A stretch of DNA of 64,000 nt from CAVIQK01 sp963644945 (GTDB taxonomy: Bacteria; Bacillota; Clostridia; Christensenellales; DTU072): assembly GCA_963644945.1 (NCBI GenBank), contig CAVIQK010000009.1, forward strand, positions 1-64,000. The letters are read 5' to 3'. The notes below the pieces were generated by a model, which saw only the letters and a program-made list of their open reading frames with translations, was not told the origin of the DNA and did no database searches. A program made the position numbers and the translations under genes. This document shows, piece after piece, positions 17,325 to 26,561 of the stretch (positions are counted from its first letter, which is position 1; every line of letters begins with the position of its first letter).

Positions 17325-18902
17325 TTATTCTCCTTTTTTGGCTCCGAAAAGTTCGGCAAGTCGGTTTTGACGACTTTCGCTCGCTTCGGTCCTTTTCTTT
17401 CTTAAATCGTTGACTTTGAAGTCTTTGGCTCCCGCAGACATTGCGGCATCACGCAACTTGTTGAAATAATATTCGTCGGCAAGTAGGGACAAGATGCCGG
17501 GATCTTTGGTGAAAAATTCTAAAACTCCGTCTTCAAATTGTACGGTGCTGGCGACATTGACTATTCCGGAAAGAGCAAATTCTCGGTCTTGTTTTAGGAT
17601 AGATCCTACTACTTTCCAGCACTCCAAAGCCTTTTCGTCGGGGACTAAATTTTCTTCGTCCTTTTGGCAATTTTGTTTTAGCATTTTTATACTGTCAGAT
17701 TCTTCTTGTGTAGTATTTTCACCGTCTTTGGTTGCCTTGGATACAGAAACGGCACCTGAATAGATTTCGTTGACACGTTTTTCGAGGAGGCGGATACGGG
17801 TAAGAGTGCCTTCTAGGGTAAGGTCCGTTTCGGGGGAGGCTGCTTCTACTAACACTGCCGTAAATATGATTTGCGGTTGGGTGGTAAGACGAAGGGAGGC
17901 TTCTAACTTGGACAATATTTCGATAACTTTGGTTATGCGAACATCGGTGGTTTTCTTTGCAAGGGTTTTGAGATCGTCATATTCTTCGTCTGTTAGGTCA
18001 AGTTCTTCTTTCGGAAGTTTTGTGACTGATATTAGATTTAGCATAAATCTCATCAAATCTTTTGCGAAGTTGGTGATGTTTTTGCCGTCGTCAACGATCT
18101 CGGTTGACAGTCGCATTATGGAAGCGATGTCGCCTATTAGTATGGCTTCTGCAGTACTATATAGAAGGTCAAACGAGGTGAGTCCCAAGGCATTTTCGAC
18201 GTCTTCTGCCGTAAGAATGCCGGTCTTATAAGATATAAGCATGTCGGCAAGGGATATTGAGTCACGCACACTGCCTTCTCCATGTCTTGCGATGAGGGTG
18301 AGGGCTTTGTCTTCGGCTTCGGCTCCTATTTCGTCAAAGATATAACGAAGGTGTTTTGCAAGAGTTTTTTCCGATACAAGTCTAAAATCAAACCGTTCGC
18401 AACGAGATAGAATGGTGCGGGGGACTTTGTGTATTTCGGTGGTCGCCAAAATGAAAATGGCATACTCCGGTGGCTCTTCCAGTGTTTTGAGAAGGGCATT
18501 GAATGCCGACGGGGACAACATGTGGACTTCGTCTATGATGTAGACTTTGTATTTGCCGATCGTGGGGCCGTATTGGATGGCGTCTTTTAGATCTCTTATG
18601 TCGTCAACACTGTTGTTGGAGGCTGCATCCATTTCGACAACGTCGAGGTTGGCGGACTCTTTGAGGGCTTTGCATACGGCGCATTGTCCGCAAGGATTGC
18701 CGTCTATGTTATTGGTGCAGTTGACGGCACGAGCAAAGATTTTGGCAGTGGATGTTTTTCCTGTGCCTCTTGTACCCGTAAAAAGATAGGCATGTGATAT
18801 TCTGCCTAACTTTATTTGGTTTTTTAGCGTATTGATAATGTGGCTTTGCCCGATGACTTTGTCAAAAGTGTCGGGACGAAAACGTCTATATAGTGATACC
18901 AT
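17325..18902 (-). CDS. dnaX: DNA polymerase III subunits gamma/tau
   Basis: 525 residues from ATG 18902 (MVSLYRRFRP, the canonical DnaX start). Walker A GTRGTGKTS is near residue 43, a zinc-binding group C-GNPCGQCAVC near residues 62-75, IIDEVHMLS as Walker B, and LSRCERFDF as the SRC motif of clamp-loader AAA+ subunits. A variable C-terminal region follows. The ATG shares one base with the stop codon of the upstream Wzz-like gene (TAATG), so translation of the two is coupled. It is part of the replicative clamp loader. Confidence 0.95.
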   Translation of the reverse strand: MVSLYRRFRPDTFDKVIGQSHIINTLKNQIKLGRISHAYLFTGTRGTGKTSTAKIFARAVNCTNNIDGNPCGQCAVCKALKESANLDVVEMDAASNNSVDDIRDLKDAIQYGPTIGKYKVYIIDEVHMLSPSAFNALLKTLEEPPEYAIFILATTEIHKVPRTILSRCERFDFRLVSEKTLAKHLRYIFDEIGAEAEDKALTLIARHGEGSVRDSISLADMLISYKTGILTAEDVENALGLTSFDLLYSTAEAILIGDIASIMRLSTEIVDDGKNITNFAKDLMRFMLNLISVTKLPKEELDLTDEEYDDLKTLAKKTTDVRITKVIEILSKLEASLRLTTQPQIIFTAVLVEAASPETDLTLEGTLTRIRLLEKRVNEIYSGAVSVSKATKDGENTTQEESDSIKMLKQNCQKDEENLVPDEKALECWKVVGSILKQDREFALSGIVNVASTVQFEDGVLEFFTKDPGILSLLADEYYFNKLRDAAMSAGAKDFKVNDLRKKRTEASESRQNRLAELFGAKKGE

Positions 18903-20119
18903 TAAAACATTACTCCGCAAATGTTGATAGACTCGATACGGGAAAGATCTTGGAAGGTTTTTGCGGTCTTTCTATATGAGGGGTGTTTTTTGAGTTTTAG
19001 AATTGAGGTGTCTGCTACACTTGATAGGAGCATGAAGTCTTCTCTTTGGGCTTCTTCGGTCGCTACCACGATGATTACGTCGAAGTCTTCTCTAAACTTC
19101 TCTTTGACGTCAACGAGTGCAGATTTTAGATTGTTGAGTGTGCCGTCCTTTTTGACAACGGCAAAATATCCGTCTTTTTCTTCTATTTCGACGTCTTTGC
19201 CGACTGCTACGGAATCTATGTCCGCTACAAGCACTCTGTCGCCTATTGTATGGAAGGCTCGGGCTAGGGCATCTCTATCTATTGCCGAATTGACTGCTAG
19301 CACGAAGGGGGTGTCGTAGTGGGCGGTTTTGACTTTGAGGGCGGCGTTGAGATAACCGTTTTTGTCGGAATCTTCTTCTAGAACAGGCACGTTGAAATTG
19401 TCGGAGAATTCGTCGGGAGATTGTAAGACGGGGGTGAAGTAGAAGTAAAGTAAGACTGCTACTACATATACGACGGCACCGGCTACTGCTCCGATTAGGG
19501 CCGATATATACCATGACATGGGGGCAGAGACGTTTTCGACAAGGTCGCTCTTTTCGTTGGAGATTATGGTGGTGACGAATTTGACGTCATTGGTTATTGA
19601 TTCGGCATTGGCTTGTTGAATTACTTCGTAAGCAACTCCGCCCGATTTGAAGGCTTCGGAGATATAATCTTGGAACCATGTGACTATTTCTACGGCATCT
19701 TCTTTGTTTTCGAGTGTGACGGTAAGAGTATAACCGCTACGTTTGTAATATTCTTTGAGATCGTCGTCTTTTATGTTTTTATATTCGGGACCTAACTTTT
19801 CTTTGACTTTGCTTTTGATTTGGTCGTCAAGTTTTGGATTGGTGATAAGGACGGCATAGATTTTTGAATTCATGTTGGAAATGGCTTGGGAACGAGTAGG
19901 GTTATCTCCGGTCATGCCGTTGTATGAAGATTCAAATGCAGTGTTGTTGGTATATGCAATGTTTACGGTACCCGTAATGGAGCAGAGAGTGGGATCTTTT
20001 GATTTGGCTTTGCCGTAAAGGGCGCCTATGCCTAGTCCTACTAGGGCGCATATAACAACTGCCCACCAAGTCTTTTTGACATACTCCCATATTGTAGATA
20101 GTCTAAATTTTCTTTCCAT
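18902..20119 (-). CDS. Wzz-type polysaccharide co-polymerase fused to a degenerate BY-kinase-like domain
   Basis: 405 residues. A membrane helix at about 17-35 (WWAVVICALVGLGIGALYG) and another at about 205-230 bracket an extracytoplasmic region, the Wzz chain-length regulator plan. The cytoplasmic C-terminus (about 250-405) follows the layout of a CpsD/Wzc tyrosine kinase: VLAVNSAIDRDALARAF where a P-loop should be, VLVADIDS at the Walker A' place, FDVIIVVA at Walker B, and a closing INICGVMF. The GKS/T of the P-loop is absent and no tyrosine cluster is present, so it is probably not an active kinase. It lies between a Wzy-like polymerase and dnaX. Confidence 0.75.
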   Translation of the reverse strand: MERKFRLSTIWEYVKKTWWAVVICALVGLGIGALYGKAKSKDPTLCSITGTVNIAYTNNTAFESSYNGMTGDNPTRSQAISNMNSKIYAVLITNPKLDDQIKSKVKEKLGPEYKNIKDDDLKEYYKRSGYTLTVTLENKEDAVEIVTWFQDYISEAFKSGGVAYEVIQQANAESITNDVKFVTTIISNEKSDLVENVSAPMSWYISALIGAVAGAVVYVVAVLLYFYFTPVLQSPDEFSDNFNVPVLEEDSDKNGYLNAALKVKTAHYDTPFVLAVNSAIDRDALARAFHTIGDRVLVADIDSVAVGKDVEIEEKDGYFAVVKKDGTLNNLKSALVDVKEKFREDFDVIIVVATEEAQREDFMLLSSVADTSILKLKKHPSYRKTAKTFQDLSRIESINICGVMF

Positions 20120-20130
20120 GCTTTTTCTCC

Positions 20131-21657
20131 TTAGAAAATATTGATTGACGGGATCTTTTCTTCTCCCGATGAGGTTTTGGTTTTCGCTGCGTTTTCTTGT
20201 TGTTTTAGATATTCTTCTTGCTCTTCTTGACGACGTTTTTCGCCTAGTTTTGCGGAATTGTCAAGAAATTCGTTGATTTTCTTTATGTTTTGCTCTTGCC
20301 TATATTCTTTGCCGGCGACTCCGCCCATTACCACTAGTATTATCATCGGGAATATTGCCATAGGGGCATACATCGAAATGTCGAGCATGCCGAACATGTC
20401 AAAGGCTAGCATCGAAAGAGTGGTGAAGAAACCGAATAGTCCGGTTTTGTAGAGAAGGGTTTTGTACATGAAGAAATAGTATATTGCTCCTGCTACGAGT
20501 CCTAATATTCCGAAGTTGTTGAATAGTTGGAGTATGGTGTTGTGTGTGCAGTATTGGGGGGAATTGGGGAGAATGTGCAAGAATCCCATGCCGAATATAA
20601 TGTCGCCGTCTAGGACTTCGTGGACGGAATCTCGCCACAGTTCTATTCTTCCGCTAGAATTGAGTTTCAGGTTTTTGGCACGTTCGATTATATCTTTTAT
20701 GACACTGTCGTAGTAGGCTAGGTAGATGAATGCGCAGAAAACGAGGCAGACGATAATGCCTTGGATGAATTCTTTTTTGCGATTGGTACAAAAGAAGGAA
20801 ACGGGGGCGCCTATGAGAAGGACTACTGCCATTACGAGAATCGTGCTACGGGACTGGGTGATGAACACTCCTAGCGCTATAATCATCACGATGAACAAGT
20901 AATATACGGGGCTACCCTTTTTAGATGCGATCATGTAGAAGGCAAAAGGCATGGCGGACAGCATCAAAATGGCTCCGCCGTTGCTATGATTCCAACCGTA
21001 AGTTAGGGTTTTGTAAAGGAAGGCTCCATGTATATCGCCGTCGTTTAGGACTATTCGTACAAAATAAATTATTGTTTCGACTAGGACGACGAAGGCTAGC
21101 ATTATGAAGGAATGGACGAAAAATTTGTCGTTGTTTTTGCGAATCGTGGCGGACAACAAAAATACTGCTGCCATAATAGCAAAGTTCCCGCCTATGCCTG
21201 CAAGGTATTGGTAAAGGTTGGTTTTGGGATAACCTACCAAAATACCGCCGAAAAACGACACTATAAACATGGCAAGGAAACCCCAAAGTTGTACTTTGCA
21301 GTCTCTAAACTTGATTTTGTTTTTGATGAAAAAGACAATGGTAGCAAGGACGATAAGTCCGAGAAGGGATCCGCCCGAAATCAAAAGGGGGACGATAAGG
21401 TCCCAGTCAAATTGCATTTTGACCGAATAGGATGTGACGGCGTATAGAAAAATGGGGACGGTACCGATAAGTGAAGTACACGTCAAAGCAATGAGAATAA
21501 ACATCGCTCCGTATACTCCCATCGCTATATAAAAATTTTCTAATGTCCATGCGAGTACGGTGCCGACGGCAATAATGAAAATGCTGAGAGGGGATGTGAA
21601 AAATTTGTCGCACGCTCTCGTAAATTTCGAATACTCGGGAACTTTACACTCTTTCAT
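20131..21657 (-). CDS. O-antigen ligase/polymerase (Wzy_C) family membrane protein
   Basis: 508 residues with about 12 membrane helices. The Wzy_C signature is clear: SRSTIL near residue 270, then ELWRDSVHEV, FGMGF and HNTILQLFNNFGILGL around residues 345-395. Members polymerise or ligate undecaprenyl-linked oligosaccharides at the outer face of the membrane. The C-terminus is a charged cytoplasmic tail. The adjacent Wzz-like protein would set chain length, so the pair probably makes an exopolysaccharide or capsule. Glycosyltransferase genes are not in the window. There is no Shine-Dalgarno sequence before the ATG. Confidence 0.82.
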   Translation of the reverse strand: MKECKVPEYSKFTRACDKFFTSPLSIFIIAVGTVLAWTLENFYIAMGVYGAMFILIALTCTSLIGTVPIFLYAVTSYSVKMQFDWDLIVPLLISGGSLLGLIVLATIVFFIKNKIKFRDCKVQLWGFLAMFIVSFFGGILVGYPKTNLYQYLAGIGGNFAIMAAVFLLSATIRKNNDKFFVHSFIMLAFVVLVETIIYFVRIVLNDGDIHGAFLYKTLTYGWNHSNGGAILMLSAMPFAFYMIASKKGSPVYYLFIVMIIALGVFITQSRSTILVMAVVLLIGAPVSFFCTNRKKEFIQGIIVCLVFCAFIYLAYYDSVIKDIIERAKNLKLNSSGRIELWRDSVHEVLDGDIIFGMGFLHILPNSPQYCTHNTILQLFNNFGILGLVAGAIYYFFMYKTLLYKTGLFGFFTTLSMLAFDMFGMLDISMYAPMAIFPMIILVVMGGVAGKEYRQEQNIKKINEFLDNSAKLGEKRRQEEQEEYLKQQENAAKTKTSSGEEKIPSINIF

Positions 21658-21667
21658 ACTATAAATA

Positions 21668-21696
21668 ATATTACTACAAGATAATTATAAATGCAA
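21668..21696 (-). promoter_or_regulatory. Promoter of the wzy-wzz-dnaX transcript, near-leaderless
   Basis: TTGCAT (21696-21691), 17-bp spacer, TAATAT (21673-21668), then 10 bases to the ATG at 21657. Expected leader is about 4 bases, with no Shine-Dalgarno sequence. Confidence 0.65.
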
Positions 21697-21916
21697 GTGT
21701 ATATGTAAATTTTGGGCTACACGTAAAACTAGCGATTCGATAATTGAAAAATTGTTATAAATCTANNNNNNNNNNNNNNNNNNNNNNNNNNNNNNNNNNN
21801 NNNNNNNNNNNNNNNNNNNNNNNNNNNNNNNNNNNNNNNNNNNNNNNNNNNNTTTTGTGAAGAATAACGGCAAATAATCCGTCATAAAAGGCACTCGAAA
21901 TTGGCGGTTGCCGACC

Positions 21917-21950
21917 AAAAGAAAAGAACCACGCTTTCGAGTGGTTCTTT
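21917..21950 (-). terminator. Terminator after the pseudouridine synthase gene
   Basis: A perfect 10-bp stem AAAGAACCAC/GTGGTTCTTT with an 8-base loop, followed on the minus strand by TCTTTT. Confidence 0.85.
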
Positions 21951-21984
21951 CCCCAAACACAAAAGGATTCACTAAGAACAACAC

Positions 21985-22692
21985 TTAGTCTTTTACACTG
22001 AGATTGAGATAATTGTTGGCTTTCATTGTAGAAAACACCGAATCTTCCGGAGTGAACACTCTAAACATCATGGTTTCTTTGGTGACCGGATGAACGAATT
22101 TTAGTTGGTACGCCCAGAGCGCTAAGTCGGTTTTTCCTTGGGCTTTTCCGTATTTGTGATCTCCTATGAGGGGGTTTCCCAAAGTCGAAAATTGCACTCT
22201 TATTTGGTGAGTTCTGCCTGTTTCGAGATCTATATCGACGAGAGATTTGTCTTCGTAATAGTCGAGGACTTTGTATTTGAGGGCTGCCCTTTTGGCTCCT
22301 TCCATTGCCATGCCTACGACTTCGACGGTGTTGGTCTTGGGGTTCTTTCTAAGATAATTGACAAGTTCGCCGTTGGTGTCACGCAATTTGCCTTCGACAA
22401 TTGCGAGATATTTCTTTTCGATTTCGTGATTCTTTACCATTTGGCATAGTCTGTCGGCGGCTTTCGAGGTCTTGGCATATACCATAACTCCGCCGGTCGG
22501 TCTGTCTAGACGGTGGACGAGTCCTACATAAGCATCTCCTGCCTTGTTTTCGTTGATTTTGCGGTACTCTTTTATCAAGGTCAAAAGATCTATGTCAAGA
22601 GTGCCGTCCGGACAACACGGGACGCCTTGAGGTTTTACCACTACTAATATGTGGTTGTCTTCGTAAACTATGATTAAATCTTGGTAAGTCAT
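21985..22692 (-). CDS. RluA-family pseudouridine synthase
   Basis: 235 residues. The catalytic motif HRLDRPTGGVMVYAKT is near residue 64, with the catalytic Asp in HRLD, and RTHQIRVQF near residue 167 is the second family motif. There is no N-terminal S4 domain. It isomerises uridine in rRNA or tRNA; the exact target cannot be read from sequence. It is a single-gene unit with its own consensus promoter and terminator. Confidence 0.88.
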   Translation of the reverse strand: MTYQDLIIVYEDNHILVVVKPQGVPCCPDGTLDIDLLTLIKEYRKINENKAGDAYVGLVHRLDRPTGGVMVYAKTSKAADRLCQMVKNHEIEKKYLAIVEGKLRDTNGELVNYLRKNPKTNTVEVVGMAMEGAKRAALKYKVLDYYEDKSLVDIDLETGRTHQIRVQFSTLGNPLIGDHKYGKAQGKTDLALWAYQLKFVHPVTKETMMFRVFTPEDSVFSTMKANNYLNLSVKD

Positions 22693-22701
22693 AACTTTTT
22701 T

Positions 22702-22730
22702 ATTATATATGTCAGTCTATATTATGTCAA
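22702..22730 (-). promoter_or_regulatory. Consensus promoter of the pseudouridine synthase gene, near-leaderless
   Basis: TTGACA (22730-22725), 17-bp spacer, TATAAT (22707-22702), both perfect. Only 9 bases (AAAAAAGTT) separate the -10 box from the ATG, so the leader is about 3 bases. No Shine-Dalgarno sequence is possible. Confidence 0.88.
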
Positions 22731-23600
22731 TTATTTATTGGGTTTGAACTTGGCAAAACACGATGCTCCGCACGGAAGAACTATGCCGTCTTCGCCTAAA
22801 ATGCCGATTTCGTCAGAGTCTATTTCGGAAAAAGCATCTTTGCCGAAGGCTTTTAGCAAGATATTTTGCATGACGGACGGTTGGAGTCCTGTCGTATAAC
22901 TGTTGATGAGATAAAATGACGGGTTGTCGGACACGACTTTTTTGGTGAGTTCTACAAGCGAATAGATTTTGTCTTCTATTTTCCATGTTTCACCGTTTGC
23001 CCCTCTCCCGAATGAGGGGGGATCCATGATAATTGCGTCGTAGGTGTTGCCACGTCTTATTTCTCTTTCGACGAATTTTATGCAGTCTTCTACTATGAAA
23101 CGGCAATTTTTAGGTAGTCCCGATATTTCGATATTTTTGCCGGCTCGCTCGCACATGGCTTTGGCACTGTCAACGTGGGTGACGTTGCCACCGCCTTTTA
23201 GGGTAGCAAGGGATGCGCCTCCCGTATAACCGAAGAGATTGAGGACTTTGGCAGAGCCTCTATTCTCGATTGTTTTGATTATTCTTGCCCAGTTTACCGC
23301 TTGCTCGGGGAAAACTCCTGTGTGTTTGAATCCCATGAGTTTTAGGGAAAATTTGAGGGAATTGTTCCATTTTATTGAAAATTCGTCGGGGACGGGTTTC
23401 TTTCTTTCCCAATATCCGCCACCGTCGGAATTGCGATGATAGACGGCATTGAGTCCTTTATATTTGGTCATGTCGAAGGGGGCAGGCCATATAACTTGGG
23501 GATCCGGACGAAGTAAAATTACTCCGCCAAAGTCTTCTAATTTGTAGCCGTCGCCTGTGGCTATCAACCTATAATTGTCAAAATTTTGGGCAAGTTTCAT
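22731..23600 (-). CDS. Class I SAM-dependent rRNA methyltransferase, RlmI/RlmK-like
   Basis: 289 residues. The SAM-binding motif VLNLFGYTGGASLA is near residue 140, HVDSAKAMCERA follows as motif II, and IIMDPPSFGRG near residue 190 is the DPP[SF] catalytic motif shared by RlmI/RlmK large-subunit rRNA methyltransferases. It lacks an N-terminal PUA domain. It begins 1 base after the BTAD regulator gene stops, so the two are co-transcribed; an AGGCGG sequence overlaps the regulator's end. Confidence 0.8.
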   Translation of the reverse strand: MKLAQNFDNYRLIATGDGYKLEDFGGVILLRPDPQVIWPAPFDMTKYKGLNAVYHRNSDGGGYWERKKPVPDEFSIKWNNSLKFSLKLMGFKHTGVFPEQAVNWARIIKTIENRGSAKVLNLFGYTGGASLATLKGGGNVTHVDSAKAMCERAGKNIEISGLPKNCRFIVEDCIKFVEREIRRGNTYDAIIMDPPSFGRGANGETWKIEDKIYSLVELTKKVVSDNPSFYLINSYTTGLQPSVMQNILLKAFGKDAFSEIDSDEIGILGEDGIVLPCGASCFAKFKPNK

Positions 23601-23601
23601 A

Positions 23602-26361
23602 TTAAATTCCGCCTAGACGATAGTTGATTTCGTTCATGAGTCCTTGATAGTCGCCTTCGTGGTCGATTTCTATCAATATGTTGAGATATTTCCTTGCATC
23701 CATGCACTCGTTTTCTTTGATGAGTCCCTTGATTACTCGCATCAAAAGTATGGTTTTGGCGTGGGTGATGTCCCTTGCGATGTCTCTTATTTGGGGGTAG
23801 TCGAGATCAGGTCCGATTTCGCCTTTATATTCGGCAAGGACTTTGTCTAAAATGGCTTCCTTTTTGCGTAAATTGGTCTCTTGGATGCCTTCTTCGAGTA
23901 ATTCTTTTAGTCTGACGGTGTCTATGACACAGTCTTTTATGGTAAGCACGTATTTGCTGTTGATGTAGTCTAGTTTGAAATCGACTCCTGCTCCTTCTAG
24001 CGTCTTACGTAAAATGTTGTTGGTGGTTTTTAGGTTGTTGATTGCCGAATCGTATTGATAATCTTTCCACATGAGATTGATTATGTAGTTGCGTTCTAGT
24101 CCTTCTTTTCCTGCCAAAACATACTGAATGAAGAGTTCTTTTGCTTTCTTGGTCTTCCATGAGATTTCGACGTTGTTGACGGTAACTCTGGGGGCGCCGA
24201 CTAGGGATATTAGGACATTGCCGTCCTTAACTTTAGACTGTTCTTTACGTCTGATCGCCTTTACGATTTTGTCGGTGTAGTCAGGTCTTATACCGTTGTT
24301 TATAGCATAGTTGACGATGGTTTCGAATATATCGTAGTTTTCGACTATCATCATGTCCATGCCGAAATTCTCGGCTGTTTTTAGTAGTTTTTCGACAAAT
24401 TCCACAGGGTTGCCCATGGCATTCTTTTTGATGAGTTCGTTGGCGGTGACTGCCATGCTGAGTAGCCAATAACGTGATTTAGATTTGCTCGATTTGATAC
24501 ACTCCATCGCATGGTCGTTGGCGGCTTTCATTTCGCCTTCTAGTAGGTAGCAATACGACAAGGCATAGTGCATGAGATATGCGTAAGTCGGGTAGTAGGT
24601 TTCGGCATATTTGAGATAAACCGTCGCATACTCTTTGGCATATTCGAGATTTTTGTAGCGAGCATAGGCTACGGTCAAGTCGGCTACGTTTTGGAATTTT
24701 GCTCTGTTGGACGAGTAGGGAGTGGCAACGGCTTTTTCGTATAGGGAAATCGCCTCTTCGGTTTTGCCAAAATACTCGCTTATACGGGCTTTGGCGCTAT
24801 ATAATAGGCTCTTGTCGGTAAGAATATCCTTTTCTTCGGCATTTTTGAGGGCTCGGTCGATTTCTTCTTCGACGGTGTCGATGCTGTCGATGCCGAAAAA
24901 TCTCAACGAGACGGTGTTGTGGGGGATGGTGTAGAAGGGTATTGTTTTGTGCAAGTCTTCTACTATCTCTATTGCCTTTTTGTAGTTGCCTATGTGGGCA
25001 TAGGTACGTGAGAAAAGTTCTCGCATCTTGACGTAATAAATCTCGTCTTTCTTTTCTTCAAAAGCCTTTTCGTATTTGGCGACAACGCTCATGTTGATGG
25101 GAAGATCGGCTTCGATCATGCTCTTGAATGTCGTCGATATGATGTCGTCTATTTCGGTAAGTGGCTCCGATTTGATGTAGTCGAGATATTTTTCGTATAA
25201 AGCATATTCTTCGGTGTATTTCTTTTGTTTGTAAAGAATATACATTTGCATGCTTATTGCGACGTTGTAGGCGGGATCCCTTTCGGATAGGACGGTTTGT
25301 GCCTTTTCTAAAAGTCTGAGGCTCTTGTCCTTTTCTCCCGTATAGAAGAAATGAAGGGCTAGGAAAATGCCTGCATAAGGGTAATATTCTACGTCTAAAT
25401 CGTCGTCAAACGGAGGGTAATAACGAGCGAATTTCGACATGGTCGCAACAGAGGTTTTTTCGTGGAAGAAAACATTGAGAATCTTGTTGAAAAGATCCTT
25501 GTTTTTTAGTTCGTAGGCAGTCTTTAATGCTTGGGTATAGTCCTTTTTTCCTAGGGCAAAATCTATATATAATTTTTTGATTTGGTCGGGGGATAAAGAC
25601 GGCTCGACTTGTAATTCGTTTTGAATATACGATTTGAACCCTGAGGTCATTTTGTAGATGCCGTCGTTCCTTTTGGCAAGTAGTGACGGATATGCCGCTA
25701 GGGCGCCTAAAATCTTGCCTGCTCCCGGGAAAAATGTCTCGGTAAATTCCAAATTGATGACTCTTAGGGAAACGATTGTTTTGAGAAAGACTTTTTCGTC
25801 GTTTTCGACCATGTGCATATAGACGGTGACGGAATTTTTGTCGCAAGTGTCTTTTATGACTTCTTCGTCGATAATTATCGGCCATCTTCCCTCAAAACAA
25901 CTGAAATTGAGAGGGATAAACTTCTCGCTCGACAAAACTATTTTTAGGTTTTGGGGGCAAAGTTTTATCATCCTTTCGATTTGGGAATAGTCAAATTTTT
26001 CGTCCAAAGTGTCCATCTCTTCGAATACAAAAAGATAGTTGTTTTTGTCGTGGGAGATGCAATCTAACATGTGATTGATTATGACGTCTTCGTTGTTGAA
26101 ACGGTTTTTGCAGTAAAGGACTTGTAAAATTTCGTTGAGTTTTTCACTGTCGTCTGCATAGAGCCTTTTGGCAACACACAAGACTAGGTTGCCGAAATCG
26201 TCAATTTGAGGAGAAAACCAAAAAACATTTTTGTAGTATGTCGCAAGGTTGGTAAGAAACGGACCTTTTCCGCTACCGTCTTTTGCGATAATCATGGCGG
26301 TGACGCCTTGCTTTGACAAAACTTTGTTGATGGTAAGATTTAGATTGGTTTCAAAATCCAT
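23602..26361 (-). CDS. ATPase-TPR-BTAD transcriptional regulator (MalT/SARP-like)
   Basis: 919 residues. The N-terminal STAND-like NTPase has a P-loop-like KDGSGKGPFL near residue 26 in which the residue after GK is Gly instead of Ser/Thr. The middle (about 330-680) is helical TPR-type repeat. Residues about 700-790 form a winged-helix DNA-binding domain (LISLVGAPRVTVNNVEISW, then KAKELFIQYVLAG). The last about 120 residues match a bacterial transcriptional activation domain (BTAD). GAGAGGGA precedes the ATG. It is likely a signal-integrating activator; targets are unknown, though it shares a transcript with a methyltransferase. Confidence 0.75.
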   Translation of the reverse strand: MDFETNLNLTINKVLSKQGVTAMIIAKDGSGKGPFLTNLATYYKNVFWFSPQIDDFGNLVLCVAKRLYADDSEKLNEILQVLYCKNRFNNEDVIINHMLDCISHDKNNYLFVFEEMDTLDEKFDYSQIERMIKLCPQNLKIVLSSEKFIPLNFSCFEGRWPIIIDEEVIKDTCDKNSVTVYMHMVENDEKVFLKTIVSLRVINLEFTETFFPGAGKILGALAAYPSLLAKRNDGIYKMTSGFKSYIQNELQVEPSLSPDQIKKLYIDFALGKKDYTQALKTAYELKNKDLFNKILNVFFHEKTSVATMSKFARYYPPFDDDLDVEYYPYAGIFLALHFFYTGEKDKSLRLLEKAQTVLSERDPAYNVAISMQMYILYKQKKYTEEYALYEKYLDYIKSEPLTEIDDIISTTFKSMIEADLPINMSVVAKYEKAFEEKKDEIYYVKMRELFSRTYAHIGNYKKAIEIVEDLHKTIPFYTIPHNTVSLRFFGIDSIDTVEEEIDRALKNAEEKDILTDKSLLYSAKARISEYFGKTEEAISLYEKAVATPYSSNRAKFQNVADLTVAYARYKNLEYAKEYATVYLKYAETYYPTYAYLMHYALSYCYLLEGEMKAANDHAMECIKSSKSKSRYWLLSMAVTANELIKKNAMGNPVEFVEKLLKTAENFGMDMMIVENYDIFETIVNYAINNGIRPDYTDKIVKAIRRKEQSKVKDGNVLISLVGAPRVTVNNVEISWKTKKAKELFIQYVLAGKEGLERNYIINLMWKDYQYDSAINNLKTTNNILRKTLEGAGVDFKLDYINSKYVLTIKDCVIDTVRLKELLEEGIQETNLRKKEAILDKVLAEYKGEIGPDLDYPQIRDIARDITHAKTILLMRVIKGLIKENECMDARKYLNILIEIDHEGDYQGLMNEINYRLGGI

Positions 26362-26401
26362 ATAAATTCTGTCCCTCTCACTGTGTACTTTTATGTCTTA
26401 T

Positions 26402-26430
26402 AGTGTAAAATAAAAGTAAAATTTTGTCAA
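26402..26430 (-). promoter_or_regulatory. Promoter of the BTAD regulator gene
   Basis: TTGACA (26430-26425), 17-bp spacer, TACACT (26407-26402), then a conventional leader of about 35 bases ending in a Shine-Dalgarno sequence. Confidence 0.65.
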
Positions 26431-26502
26431 TACTTGTAATTAAAAAAAAGTAAAATTTGGTTGGGTTAGATGTCCCGCCTTATGAAAAGACTGCGATAAA
26501 AT

Positions 26503-26535
26503 AAAAATACGGACCGCTTGGATCCGTATTTTTTA
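26503..26535 (-). terminator. Terminator after the GPH transporter gene
   Basis: AAATACGGA pairs with TCCGTATTT, with inner TCC/GG pairing, followed on the minus strand by TTATTTTA. Confidence 0.75.
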
Positions 26536-26561
26536 AGTTTTGGGAGATTATTTTCGATGGG

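Larger units (their letters stand above)
21658..21984. other. Intergenic region with an assembly gap (N at 21766-21852)
   Basis: It contains the wzy promoter (21668-21696), 87 unknown bases and the rluA-family terminator. About 65 known bases between the gap and the terminator show no gene. Anything inside the gap is invisible. Confidence 0.9.
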
